From the NCBI GenBank assembly GCA_945900785.1, contig CAMDJM010000040.1, forward strand, positions 1 through 42,693: a stretch of DNA of 42,693 nucleotides, written 5' to 3'. How positions within the stretch are numbered: the stretch's first letter is position 1; each line of letters begins with the position of its first letter. Of this stretch, positions 9,320 through 17,598 are shown piece after piece. The position numbers were made by a program, and so were the translations under genes. A model generated the notes under the pieces. That model searched no databases. It was not told where the DNA came from and worked only from the letters and a program-made list of their open reading frames with translations. This DNA is from Akkermansia muciniphila (lineage in GTDB: Bacteria > Verrucomicrobiota > Verrucomicrobiia > Verrucomicrobiales > V1-33).

Positions 9320-11746
9320 CTAGTGGTTGAACATGAATTCCTTGGAGTTGAGCAGGGCCCAGAAGAGATCTTCGAGGATCGGGGCGGTGTCGGCAGGTTT
9401 GGCGGCGATGGCTTCGAGCACGGGCTTGAGTTCGGTTTCCTCAGGGGCGCGGGTGAAGCATCGTTGATAGAGCGACTGGATGATGTCGTTGGGGGATTTT
9501 TTGGCTTCAAGCTGGGTTGTGATGAACTTGCCTTCCGTGATCCGCTGGGAAGTGATATCGCCATTCATGAGTTGGAGGGCCTGGCCGAGGTTGGGCTCCA
9601 TTTTGACTTCGCAGGAGCAGACGCTGGCGCGCTCCGCCCGGCCGAAGGTGCGGAGGAAGTAGTTGGAGACGTTGCCATCAGCGATTTGGACGGCGCGGGC
9701 TCCTTTGGGGAGGCCTTCGAATTTGTTCTGGGTGCCGGTGACTTGCGTCAGGGTGTCGAGCATGACCTCGGCACGCTGGCGGCGGAGCAGGGCGTGGGAG
9801 AAATTGCGGTGGTCGCTGGCGTTGGAGTCATTGATGCGGGAGGTGAGTTGATAGGTGCGGCTGAGGCAGATGTCGCGGACGAGGCGCTTGAAGTCGTAGT
9901 TGTAGGAGGTGAATTTTTTGGCGAGGGCGTCGAGGAGTTCGGGGTTCGAGGCGGGATTGGAGACACGGACATCGTCCACGGGTTCGATGATGCCGGTGCC
10001 GAAGAAGTGGCTCCAGATGATGTTGGAGAGGTTTTTGGCAAAGTAGGGGTTTTCCGGGCTGGCGAGCCACTGGACGAGGAGCTGGCGCCGGTCTGTGCCG
10101 GGTTTGTCCGGGATGGCCCCGCCGAGGAGTTTGGGTTTGACAGGTTGCTTGGTGACAAGGTGGTTGACCTCTCCGCCGCGGGAGTCAAAGACTACGGTTT
10201 CCCTGGGGTCCTCGGCAGTTTTCCGGCCGATCTGGGAGAAGAAGGCGGCAAAGCCATAGTAGTCGTCCATGGTCCACCGGTCGAAAGGATGGTTATGGCA
10301 CTGGGCGCATTGCAGCCGCATGCCCATGAAGACCTGAGCGACGTTTTCGGCGACTTTGAGGGTGTCGCGTTCGATTTGATAGTAGTTGGTGGCGGGGTTG
10401 GTGAAGGTGCCACCGGTGGAAGCGAGAAGGTCCTGGACGATGATGTTGAAAGGGACGTTTTTGGCGATGCGCTCCTTCAGCCAATTGAAGTAAAGCAGGG
10501 TGGATTTGTAGCTGACCCCGGTAGTGGGATTGGTGCGGATCTGCAGCAACTCCGCCCATTTCATGACCCACATTTCGATGAATTCCTTGCGGCCCAGGAG
10601 TTCATCGACGAGTTTGGCCCGTTTGTCAGGAGCGGCATCCGCGAGGAAGCGGGTGGCCATTTCATCTTCAGGGAGCAAGCCGGTGATGTCGAGAGAGGCG
10701 CGGCGGAGGAAAGTAGCGTCATCGCACAGGCCGGAGGGGAGGATACGCAGTTTGTGAAGCTTTTCGTGGACCAGCTGATCGATGTAGTTGTTTTCCGGGA
10801 TGGTGGGTCGGGTGTATTGAAGTTTGTCCGGGATGACGATGACCTGGCTGCCGACGGTGAAGGTGCCGAAGCGGGCCATGATGAAGGCTTCGCCCCGGGC
10901 ACCGGCTGTGACGAGGCCTTCCTTCGTGATGACGGCGGAGGTTTCGTTGTTGGTTTTGAATACGGCCAGGGGAGTGATATCGCGGTCGGTGCCGTCGGAG
11001 TAGGTGGCGCGTGCGGTGAACTGAAGCTTGGCCCCTTGGCCTTCCAGCACGGCGTTGGGCGGGAAGATTTCGACGTTGGTGACGGTGGCGATGGCGGCGG
11101 GGTCGGTTGGGACGCCGTTGGCGATCCATTCGTGAAGCACCTGCCAGGCTGGGCTGCCGGGTTCCATCAGCTTGCCGCCGGTGTGGGGGACGGCGTTGAT
11201 GGATTTGGTGAGGACGAGGCTGTCTTCGGGCAGGCCCAGGTTGACGCGGCGGCCGCTCATTTCCTGCGTGAGCCGGTAGTGGTCGCCCGCGGGATCGAAG
11301 CCGAAGAGGGAGAGCTGGAAGCCATCCTGTCCGCGGGCGGCTCCGTGACAGGAGCCGGTGTTGCAGCCATTGCGCATCAGCACGGGCATGACGTCAAGAT
11401 TAAAGCTGACAGGACGGTCCGTGGCAGCGGTTTTGACCGCAAGGGGCAGGGTGGCCATCTGCCCCTCCCATGCGACGGTCAGGGTGGTGGTGCCGTCCTT
11501 CAAAGGCGTGAGGGTGCGCCCGGAGAGGGTGGCGAGGGTGGAATCTGCCAGCGTCAGGGTGGCACTGGCGGTGACGTCGGTGGAAACGTCGTCTGTGCTG
11601 GTGGCGATGGCGACGAAGGCGTGGAAATCGCGCTTGGTTTCGAGGGTGATATGGTCCGGATATACCGCGAGCGAACGGATCGGGGCGGATTCCACCGCCG
11701 TGGCGCAAAGCACGCCCAAGGCAAGCGAATGGGAAATCAAATGCAT
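9320..11746 (-). CDS. DUF1549/DUF1553 cytochrome-like surface protein with Ig-like domains
   Basis: An exported protein of 808 residues with a short signal peptide (ISHSLALGVLCATAVESAP). Order: a bacterial Ig-like domain (about 25-105) ending VAWEGQMATLPLAV; a cytochrome-type heme motif C128-N-T-G-S-C133-H134, a CX4CH rather than CXXCH; a second Ig-like domain (about 240-325); DUF1549 (about 335-540) with FLRRASLDITGLLP and CAQCHNHP; and DUF1553 (about 560-790) with FFGTGIIEPVDDVRVSNP and SKEFMFNH at the end. The family is abundant in Planctomycetes and Verrucomicrobia; its role is unknown, with heme binding and sugar degradation proposed. ATG 11746 is chosen because it begins the signal peptide; further upstream ATGs would cover the AT-rich leader. 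Confidence 0.9.
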   Translation of the reverse strand: MHLISHSLALGVLCATAVESAPIRSLAVYPDHITLETKRDFHAFVAIATSTDDVSTDVTASATLTLADSTLATLSGRTLTPLKDGTTTLTVAWEGQMATLPLAVKTAATDRPVSFNLDVMPVLMRNGCNTGSCHGAARGQDGFQLSLFGFDPAGDHYRLTQEMSGRRVNLGLPEDSLVLTKSINAVPHTGGKLMEPGSPAWQVLHEWIANGVPTDPAAIATVTNVEIFPPNAVLEGQGAKLQFTARATYSDGTDRDITPLAVFKTNNETSAVITKEGLVTAGARGEAFIMARFGTFTVGSQVIVIPDKLQYTRPTIPENNYIDQLVHEKLHKLRILPSGLCDDATFLRRASLDITGLLPEDEMATRFLADAAPDKRAKLVDELLGRKEFIEMWVMKWAELLQIRTNPTTGVSYKSTLLYFNWLKERIAKNVPFNIIVQDLLASTGGTFTNPATNYYQIERDTLKVAENVAQVFMGMRLQCAQCHNHPFDRWTMDDYYGFAAFFSQIGRKTAEDPRETVVFDSRGGEVNHLVTKQPVKPKLLGGAIPDKPGTDRRQLLVQWLASPENPYFAKNLSNIIWSHFFGTGIIEPVDDVRVSNPASNPELLDALAKKFTSYNYDFKRLVRDICLSRTYQLTSRINDSNASDHRNFSHALLRRQRAEVMLDTLTQVTGTQNKFEGLPKGARAVQIADGNVSNYFLRTFGRAERASVCSCEVKMEPNLGQALQLMNGDITSQRITEGKFITTQLEAKKSPNDIIQSLYQRCFTRAPEETELKPVLEAIAAKPADTAPILEDLFWALLNSKEFMFNH

Positions 11747-11798
11747 ATTTCGGAAGCGGAGGGGTTTTAGGGGCAGCAGGCCAATAGCAGACACCCTC

Positions 11799-11814
11799 AT
11801 AATATAATATAATA
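11799..11814 (-). promoter_or_regulatory. AT-rich promoter-like stretch upstream of the DUF1549/DUF1553 gene
   Basis: About three 5-bp AT-only units run through this stretch, and on the minus strand it offers TATATT/TATTAT as a -10 element about 55-65 bp upstream of the ATG at 11746. No convincing -35 was found. The contrast with surrounding GC-rich DNA is the main support. Confidence 0.35.
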
Positions 11815-11894
11815 AGTCCCGGAAACCGAATTTCTTCCAGCGCTCCGGGACTGTGCCCGCTATCCGTGAAAAGAAGCGCAGCGACGCCGGGCAC
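11815..11894. repeat. Two consecutive inverted repeats between hflX and the DUF1549/DUF1553 gene
   Basis: AGTCCCGGA (11815-11823) pairs perfectly with TCCGGGACT (11844-11852) around a 20-nt loop. Directly adjoining, GTGCCCG (11853-11859) pairs with CGGGCAC (11888-11894). Together they fill much of the 182-bp gap. They could form the hflX transcript end or a dispersed palindromic element; no U-tract follows on the minus strand, though an AT-rich stretch does. Confidence 0.5.
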
Positions 11895-11928
11895 GGTGGA
11901 CGCAATGTTGGAAAAATCCTGGCAAGGC

Positions 11929-13263
11929 TCAGCGTCCGCTGGTTTCCCAGGCTTCGGGGATGCGGGCGGGGAGGGGGGGATCGAGGTAGGGTTCGAGTTG
12001 GGCGTCGAAGCGGCGGGGGACGATGATGTCGAGGAGGATGTCGTTGCCGTCGTAGTCCTGGGTAATGACTTTGCCCTGCTGGTGGATGAGGCTCATGATG
12101 CCAAATTCGGACTGTGGGAGGCGCAGCTTCATGCGGCGGGTGCGCTCCAGCATCATGCCGCTGAGGCGTTGGAGGAATTCCGGCACGCCTTCGCCAGTGT
12201 GAAAGGAGACGAGGGCGGGCTGGTCGAAATGGGAGGCGATCTGCTGGCGCTGGGCCGGGGGGACCAGGTCGATTTTGTTGAGGACGACGAGCATTTTTTT
12301 ATCGTCGGCACCGAGTTCCTTCAGCACGCCCATGGTGGTTTCGTAAAACTGGAAGACGCGTTCCTGGCTGGCGTCCAGCACGTGAATGAGATAGTCGGCA
12401 AGGAAGGCTTCCTCCAGGGTGGCTTTGAAGGACTCGATGAGGCGGGTGGGCAGGTTGCGGATGAAGCCGACGGTATCGGTGAGGAGCATCTGCTGGCCGT
12501 CCGGAAGCTGGACCTTCCGGGTGGTGGGGTCGAGCGTAGCGAAGAGCTTGTCTTCCGCGAGGACGGTGGCTCCGGTGATGAGATTGAGGAGGGTGGATTT
12601 GCCGGCATTCGTATAACCAACAATCGCGGCGGCCGGGATGGGGACGCGCTGGCGTTCCTTCCGCTGGGTGGTGCGTTGTTTTTTGACCTCGGTGATCTGG
12701 CGCTGGAGGGCAGTGATGCGGTCGCGGGCCAGACGGCGGTCAGTTTCAATCTGCGTCTCGCCCTCGCCGCGGGCGGCCCCTCCGCTGCCAGCTCCGCCGC
12801 CGCCGCCCTGGCGGTCAAGGTGACCCCACATGCGGGCGAGGCGGGGCAGGGCGTATTTTTGGCGGGCCAACTCAACCTGGAGCTTGGCCTCAGCGGTTTG
12901 TGCACGCATGGCGAAGATGTCGAGAATGACCTCCTCGCGGTCGATCACGGTGATGCCGCCATCCGTCTCCCAGGCGCGCTGCTGCATGGGGGCGAGGCCA
13001 TTATCGAAAACGATGACGTCGCACCCGCGTTCCTTGGCATGGGCGATGAGTTCGGCGGCCTTGCCGGACCCGGTAAGGTATTTGCGGTTACTGTCGCGGA
13101 CCAGCACGAGGATGCTTTCCTCGATGGGAATGCCCAGGGTGGTGACCAGTTCGCACAGCTCCTCCAGCAGGCTGGCGGCTTCGTCTTTTTCTCGCTGGTC
13201 AAAGTAGGCCCCAATCAGCAGTGCTTTTTCGACCACTTTCGGCCGGTCCCGGATTTCAAACAT
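11929..13263 (-). CDS. hflX: GTPase HflX
   Basis: A 444-residue ribosome-associated GTPase that by family splits stalled or stressed 70S ribosomes. The N-terminal HflX domain (1-180) includes TGSGKAAELIAHAKE, VIVFDNGLAPMQQR and the glycine-rich loop before GEGETQIETDRR. A coiled-coil linker (about 175-205) precedes the G domain: G1 GYTNAGKST at 216-224, TLDPTTR (G2), LLTDTVGFI (G3) and LNKIDLV (G4). Length and motif order are normal. It sits 51 bp downstream of the DUF1501 gene on the same strand, so it may be co-transcribed with the exported-protein cluster; this housekeeping GTPase more often neighbours hfq or other genes. No Shine-Dalgarno is seen before ATG 13263. Confidence 0.95.
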   Translation of the reverse strand: MFEIRDRPKVVEKALLIGAYFDQREKDEAASLLEELCELVTTLGIPIEESILVLVRDSNRKYLTGSGKAAELIAHAKERGCDVIVFDNGLAPMQQRAWETDGGITVIDREEVILDIFAMRAQTAEAKLQVELARQKYALPRLARMWGHLDRQGGGGGAGSGGAARGEGETQIETDRRLARDRITALQRQITEVKKQRTTQRKERQRVPIPAAAIVGYTNAGKSTLLNLITGATVLAEDKLFATLDPTTRKVQLPDGQQMLLTDTVGFIRNLPTRLIESFKATLEEAFLADYLIHVLDASQERVFQFYETTMGVLKELGADDKKMLVVLNKIDLVPPAQRQQIASHFDQPALVSFHTGEGVPEFLQRLSGMMLERTRRMKLRLPQSEFGIMSLIHQQGKVITQDYDGNDILLDIIVPRRFDAQLEPYLDPPLPARIPEAWETSGR

Positions 13264-13314
13264 GGGTCACCATGCAGGGGGAATGCCAGGATGCAATCGG
13301 GAGGGAGAGCGGGA

Positions 13315-14610
13315 TCAGGCGAGGAGTTCGCGGATGGGTTCGTGGGCGGGATCGGCCATAGGAAGTTTTTGCCCGGCGATGATGAACTGTCCGTCGCTCT
13401 TCACTCCGAGAGCCCGGAGGTAGGTGTGGAAAAGGTCGCCACTGTCCACCTGGCGTTCCGTGACTTCGGTGCCATCGGCATTGGTCTGGCCAATGATCGC
13501 TCCGGGCACGATGCCGGCCCCGCCCAGGCAGACGGACCATGCCTTGCTCCAGTGGTCGCGCCCATAGAGTTTGTTAATGCCAGGGGTGCGGCCAAACTCC
13601 GAGAGCACCACGACAAGGGTGTGCTTCAGCAGGCCGCGCTGAAAGAGGTCATCCATCAGGGTGGCGAAGGGGCGGTCAAACTCCCCCAACTGCTCCAAAT
13701 GGAAGTTGAAGTTATCGTTATGGGTGTCGTAGTTGGAGTGGGTGAGATTGACGCAGGTGATGCCCTTCTCAATGAGCCGCCGGGCGAGCAGGCAGTGGCG
13801 GCCGAAGTCGCTGTCGCCATAGCGCTCCCGCTCCTTGTCAGATTCCCGGGTGATATCAAAGACTTCGCGTTGCTTCATCAGTTCCTGGGCCTGCTCAAAA
13901 CTTTGGGTCCAGGCCTCCGTCTCGGCGGTGCGGCGTCGCAGGGCAAAGCGCCCGTTCATCTTCCGGCGCAGGTCATTGGCGCATAGGACGGCCTCCCCGG
14001 AAAGGGTGTCAGGACGCTGCATGTATTGGGGAGGGCTGCCATTGCCCAGCACGATGCTGGCGTATTTTGGCCCCAGATAGGCAGAGTCCGCGCTACGCCC
14101 TCCCCCGCCGCCTGGTGAAATGGTGATATTGCCTGGCAGGGAGCGGCCGGGGGTATCCAGTGCCTTGGCGGCGACGGCTCCGAGTTGGGGGTCCTGCGAG
14201 CCCTGGCGCTGGCGGCGGCCGGTCAGAATGAGGTAGCTTCCTTTGCCATGATCGTCTTCATGGGTATTGATGCCCCGGACCAGCGAGAGATGGTGCATTT
14301 GCTTGGCAGTATGGGGCAGCAACTCGCTGATGTGCATGCCGGGCACGCTGGTGGGGATGGCACGGAAAGGGCCGCCGGTGCGGGTGCCGGGCTTGGGATC
14401 CCAGCTTTCCAACTGGCTCAGCCCACCGGCGAGGTTAACGATGAGCAGCCGCTTTTGTTCCTTCTGCAACTGCTGCGCGATGGCCGGGGTGGCGAAGAGC
14501 CCCATGCCTGACAAGGCCGCGCCAGCACCCGCCCGGGCCATCCGGTCAAAAAAGGCGCGGCGTCCCAGGAGATGGTCCGTCGTTTGGCAGGAATAGGTGC
14601 AGGCTTTCAT
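13315..14610 (-). CDS. DUF1501 family exported protein (sulfatase/phosphatase-like fold)
   Basis: A 431-residue protein with a twin-arginine type N-terminus: RRAFFDR at 17-23, then the hydrophobic MARAGAGAALSGMGLFATPAIA. Characteristic DUF1501 blocks are LLIVNLAGGLSQLESWDPKPG, LSLVRGINTHEDDH, LTHSNYDTHNDNF, LVVVLSEFGRTP and GRDHWSKAWSV. The family has an alkaline-phosphatase-like fold and is encoded beside DUF1549/DUF1553 proteins throughout Planctomycetes and Verrucomicrobia; its substrate is not established. It begins 5 bp after the stop of the 933-residue DUF1549/DUF1553 gene, so the two are almost certainly one operon and translationally linked. Confidence 0.92.
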   Translation of the reverse strand: MKACTYSCQTTDHLLGRRAFFDRMARAGAGAALSGMGLFATPAIAQQLQKEQKRLLIVNLAGGLSQLESWDPKPGTRTGGPFRAIPTSVPGMHISELLPHTAKQMHHLSLVRGINTHEDDHGKGSYLILTGRRQRQGSQDPQLGAVAAKALDTPGRSLPGNITISPGGGGGRSADSAYLGPKYASIVLGNGSPPQYMQRPDTLSGEAVLCANDLRRKMNGRFALRRRTAETEAWTQSFEQAQELMKQREVFDITRESDKERERYGDSDFGRHCLLARRLIEKGITCVNLTHSNYDTHNDNFNFHLEQLGEFDRPFATLMDDLFQRGLLKHTLVVVLSEFGRTPGINKLYGRDHWSKAWSVCLGGAGIVPGAIIGQTNADGTEVTERQVDSGDLFHTYLRALGVKSDGQFIIAGQKLPMADPAHEPIRELLA

Positions 14611-14615
14611 GTGAA

Positions 14616-17417
14616 TTAATGGCGGAAGCGGAACTCGGTGCTGGTGACCAGCGCCCAGATGGTATTGGAAATGGCGTCAGCGCGCTGTGCCGCAGGGTGT
14701 GAGGCCAGCAGAGTGCGGATGTCCTGGATTTCCCCGGCATCCGGGAGGCGGGTGAGGATGGCCAGGAAAAGTTCTTCGGCGAAGGCCTGGGGATCTGTGA
14801 TCTTCTCCAGGCGTGCCGCCAGATTCTGTCCGGCAGGACGGGTCCAATGCCTGAGGGAACCGGCGTTTTCGAAATACAGCACCTGGTCTGCGGTGGCGAA
14901 GAAATCACTCTGGGGCTGTCCGGCCCCATTGGCAAAGAGCTGGATGAATTGCTTTTCGTGGGGACCGATTTTAGCTTGGGTTAGCGTGTCGATGCCCTTG
15001 AGCCGGGCAGCCGCTTTGGCACCGCTCAGGGGTTCATTGGGAGCGGGTGGATTTTTCGTATCCCACTCGGCTTTCGCGCTGTCCTGGAGTTGCTCCAGCG
15101 CACCGGTGACCTGCAGGATGCTCCAGCACAATTGCTCTGGCGGGATCGGGCTGAGGTTGGCGATGGAGAAGGTAGTGCTGCCCAACTGACTGAAGTGATC
15201 GCCCGCTTCCGACAAGGCTTGTTGCGCACTGGCAGCTTGTTGGTCCGCATCGGCAGCAGCCGCCTTCATGGCCGGGAGACTGGATTCATCGGCGGTCAAT
15301 TTCGCCTGCGCTTTGGCCAGCACCGCCTTCAGGTTTACCACCAGAGTGGCGGATTGGCGTCCGGCTTCCACGGCGCGCTCCGGATGGCCAGCTTCGGCGC
15401 CCGCAAGAGTCAGGGTGACGGGTTGAGTTTGGACTTGGGCCTGGGCCGCTTCCTTCGCGGCGGCTGCTTCCAAGGCGGTGAGGCTGGTGCTTAGAGTAGC
15501 CAGAGCGGTGCGCTGGGTGGCCAGGCCTTGGATATGAGTGCCCAGGGCAGAGCGGCGTTTGGTGGCTTCTTCCAGCTTTGGGGGAACGGCTTCGGCGGCT
15601 CCCGCATAGGCCAGGAGAGCTTTGGCTCCGCTAACCCTCTGGGCTGCCTGGGAGGCGATGCCCCTGGCTTGTTGTTTTTCCTGGTCCGCCTTGTCCACGA
15701 TGGCCTGAGCGGTCGCGATTTTCCCCAGGGCTTCGTCTGCGGCAGGTTTTTTGGCGGCGGCGGCGAGGCGGGCCGGTTCCACGGCGGCAGCGGTGCTGAC
15801 CACGGCGGCTTCCTTGGTGGGGAGATCTTTGGTGGCGGCGGCGGCTTCGCCGGCGGTTTTGTCCGCTTTATCCAAAAAGGTTTTAGCTGCAGCAGCCAGG
15901 CCTTTGTCATCAGGCGCGGCGGCTGCAGCCTGGGCCCCAGCCACTGCCGCTTCCCGGAACAGCCTTCCGGATGCTGTCAGGGAACAGTTCAGCTCCTCCG
16001 CTTTCTGCCGCTCGGTGACTGCCTTGGCCGCAGCCTGCAGGGCGGTATCGAAAGCTTTTTTCGCCACATCCCATGGCTCAATGGCTGGTTGGACTGCGAG
16101 GCAGACGGCTTCATGAGCTTCCACCGCCTCCGTAAAGATGAGGCTGAGACGCACGCTTTCCTGCTTGGTTTCCAGGGCGGCGGATTCCAACTGGGGCAGG
16201 CTGGCCGCGATCCCCTGACAACTCACCGGCTCCGGTGGAGCCGGGTCAAAGGCTTCGGCAAAGGTGCGGGTGAGGGCGAGTTCCCTGACGAAAGGCCGGA
16301 GATCAAATTTCATCCCGGCCAAGCCATGGGCGATCAGATCCAGGACAGCGGGGTGCACCGGCGGGTTGGCGGAATGCAACAGGTCCGGCGGCTCCACCAG
16401 GCAGCGGCCCATCACCATGCCCCAGACGCGGTTGGCGATGTTCCGCCGGAAAGCCGGGTCGGCAGCCATGACCTCTGCCAGGCGTCCGCGGCGGCTGTAG
16501 GTCGGCACCGCGAGCAGCGGCTTCTTCGGTTCATCCACCGTCACTTTCCAAAAGTCAGAGGGGGCGATAGCCGGTTCCACGATCTCCACTCCCCCGGCCA
16601 GACGGGGGCCGGAGCTGCCTTTGACCTTGGTGAAAACGGAGGTCCAGCTGGCCTCTCCCGTGGCCTGCTCCCCGGCATAACCGGGCTTTTTTTCGTCAGC
16701 TTGGAAAAGATAGGTGCGCCCAAAAAACGCGGCCAAACCATGATAGTCCCTTTGGGAATAGTCATCGATACGCGGATGATCATGGCACTGGGCACAGGCG
16801 AGATCCCGCCCCAGGAAGAGCCTCCCGGCGTCGCGGGCCAGCAGGTTGGGTTCCGCCTGCCGCTCCAGCAGCCAGCGGGCGATGGGGCGCGTTTTTGGAT
16901 CCACGCCATCCGTGGCCAGGATCTCCCGGACCAGTTGATCCCAGGTTTTTCCTTCCGTCAGGGAGTCTTCCAGCCAACCGCGCCACTCCTCCGATTTGGT
17001 ATGCAATTCCGCCCGGCGTTCCATCAGGAGCACATCCAACTGGACGGCGAGGTGATGGATGAATTCCGGACGGTTGGTCAGACTGGCAATGAGCTGCGGA
17101 CGCTTGTCCGGGGCGGGGTCTGCCATGAAGGCTCTGGTTTCAGCAATGCCTGGCGGCATCCCTGTCAGGGCCAGCGCCGCCCTGCGCAAAAAGCTCAGAT
17201 CATCCGCCACCGCCGGGGCCGGCCCCAGGCGCGTCTGAGCCATAGCCAGATCCACCTGCCCGTGCAGGGGCGCGGCCTGCGCCACCGCCATTCCTTGGAG
17301 CACCACCCACCATAGCACACCGGTGCACCGAAGCCAATGGGCGGTTCGGGGCAGTGGCCGGCTGGATCCCGGCTGCATGGGGGAAGGGATTGCATCCATC
17401 TCAAAAGAACCAGGCAT
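14616..17417 (-). CDS. DUF1549/DUF1553 protein with a large alanine-rich coiled-coil insertion
   Basis: A 933-residue exported protein. A hydrophobic segment (HWLRCTGVLWWVVLQGMAVA) ending near residue 48 is the signal peptide. DUF1549 (about 60-270) contains FLRRAALALTGMPPG and a heme-type C208-A-Q-C211-H212. DUF1553 begins near residue 305 (RRNIANRVWGMVMGRCLVEP) but is interrupted at about residue 395. Some 340 residues of Ala/Lys/Glu/Gln-rich helical sequence follow, to about residue 735. The DUF1553 C-terminus then resumes (PPEQLCWSILQVTGALEQL, LFLAILTRLPDAGEI) and ends in STEFRFRH. The insertion predicts a long coiled coil, perhaps a spacer or oligomerisation stalk. Alternative starts are ATG 17399 and a later in-frame ATG. 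The gene is divergent from the WD40 gene. Confidence 0.9.
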   Translation of the reverse strand: MPGSFEMDAIPSPMQPGSSRPLPRTAHWLRCTGVLWWVVLQGMAVAQAAPLHGQVDLAMAQTRLGPAPAVADDLSFLRRAALALTGMPPGIAETRAFMADPAPDKRPQLIASLTNRPEFIHHLAVQLDVLLMERRAELHTKSEEWRGWLEDSLTEGKTWDQLVREILATDGVDPKTRPIARWLLERQAEPNLLARDAGRLFLGRDLACAQCHDHPRIDDYSQRDYHGLAAFFGRTYLFQADEKKPGYAGEQATGEASWTSVFTKVKGSSGPRLAGGVEIVEPAIAPSDFWKVTVDEPKKPLLAVPTYSRRGRLAEVMAADPAFRRNIANRVWGMVMGRCLVEPPDLLHSANPPVHPAVLDLIAHGLAGMKFDLRPFVRELALTRTFAEAFDPAPPEPVSCQGIAASLPQLESAALETKQESVRLSLIFTEAVEAHEAVCLAVQPAIEPWDVAKKAFDTALQAAAKAVTERQKAEELNCSLTASGRLFREAAVAGAQAAAAAPDDKGLAAAAKTFLDKADKTAGEAAAATKDLPTKEAAVVSTAAAVEPARLAAAAKKPAADEALGKIATAQAIVDKADQEKQQARGIASQAAQRVSGAKALLAYAGAAEAVPPKLEEATKRRSALGTHIQGLATQRTALATLSTSLTALEAAAAKEAAQAQVQTQPVTLTLAGAEAGHPERAVEAGRQSATLVVNLKAVLAKAQAKLTADESSLPAMKAAAADADQQAASAQQALSEAGDHFSQLGSTTFSIANLSPIPPEQLCWSILQVTGALEQLQDSAKAEWDTKNPPAPNEPLSGAKAAARLKGIDTLTQAKIGPHEKQFIQLFANGAGQPQSDFFATADQVLYFENAGSLRHWTRPAGQNLAARLEKITDPQAFAEELFLAILTRLPDAGEIQDIRTLLASHPAAQRADAISNTIWALVTSTEFRFRH

Positions 17418-17598
17418 TCACCGCTTATCTATCATGTGAATATTATTAATAATTGGGAAACAGTTCTCTTGAGTTTGCATTTTAACCAAGGGATCTCTGA
17501 ATAGTATCAGGGGATTTGGCTATGAGTATGAAGGTGCTGCCACCCGCCGGAGGGATCCGCTGAAAGAACCGGCACGACTTGGCTGTCTTTGGAATGCG

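Noticed and set aside
9281..11770. Open plus-strand frame of about 829 codons opposite the DUF1549/DUF1553 gene
   Set aside because: Low-complexity Gly/Asp/Glu/Val composition produced by reading the complement of GC-rich codons; the minus strand carries a clear family protein.
17418..17598. Promoter for the WD40 gene (TTGCAT at 17475, TGAATA 17 bp further)
   Set aside because: The -10 match is poor and other AT-rich hexamers fit equally well, so no specific promoter is called.
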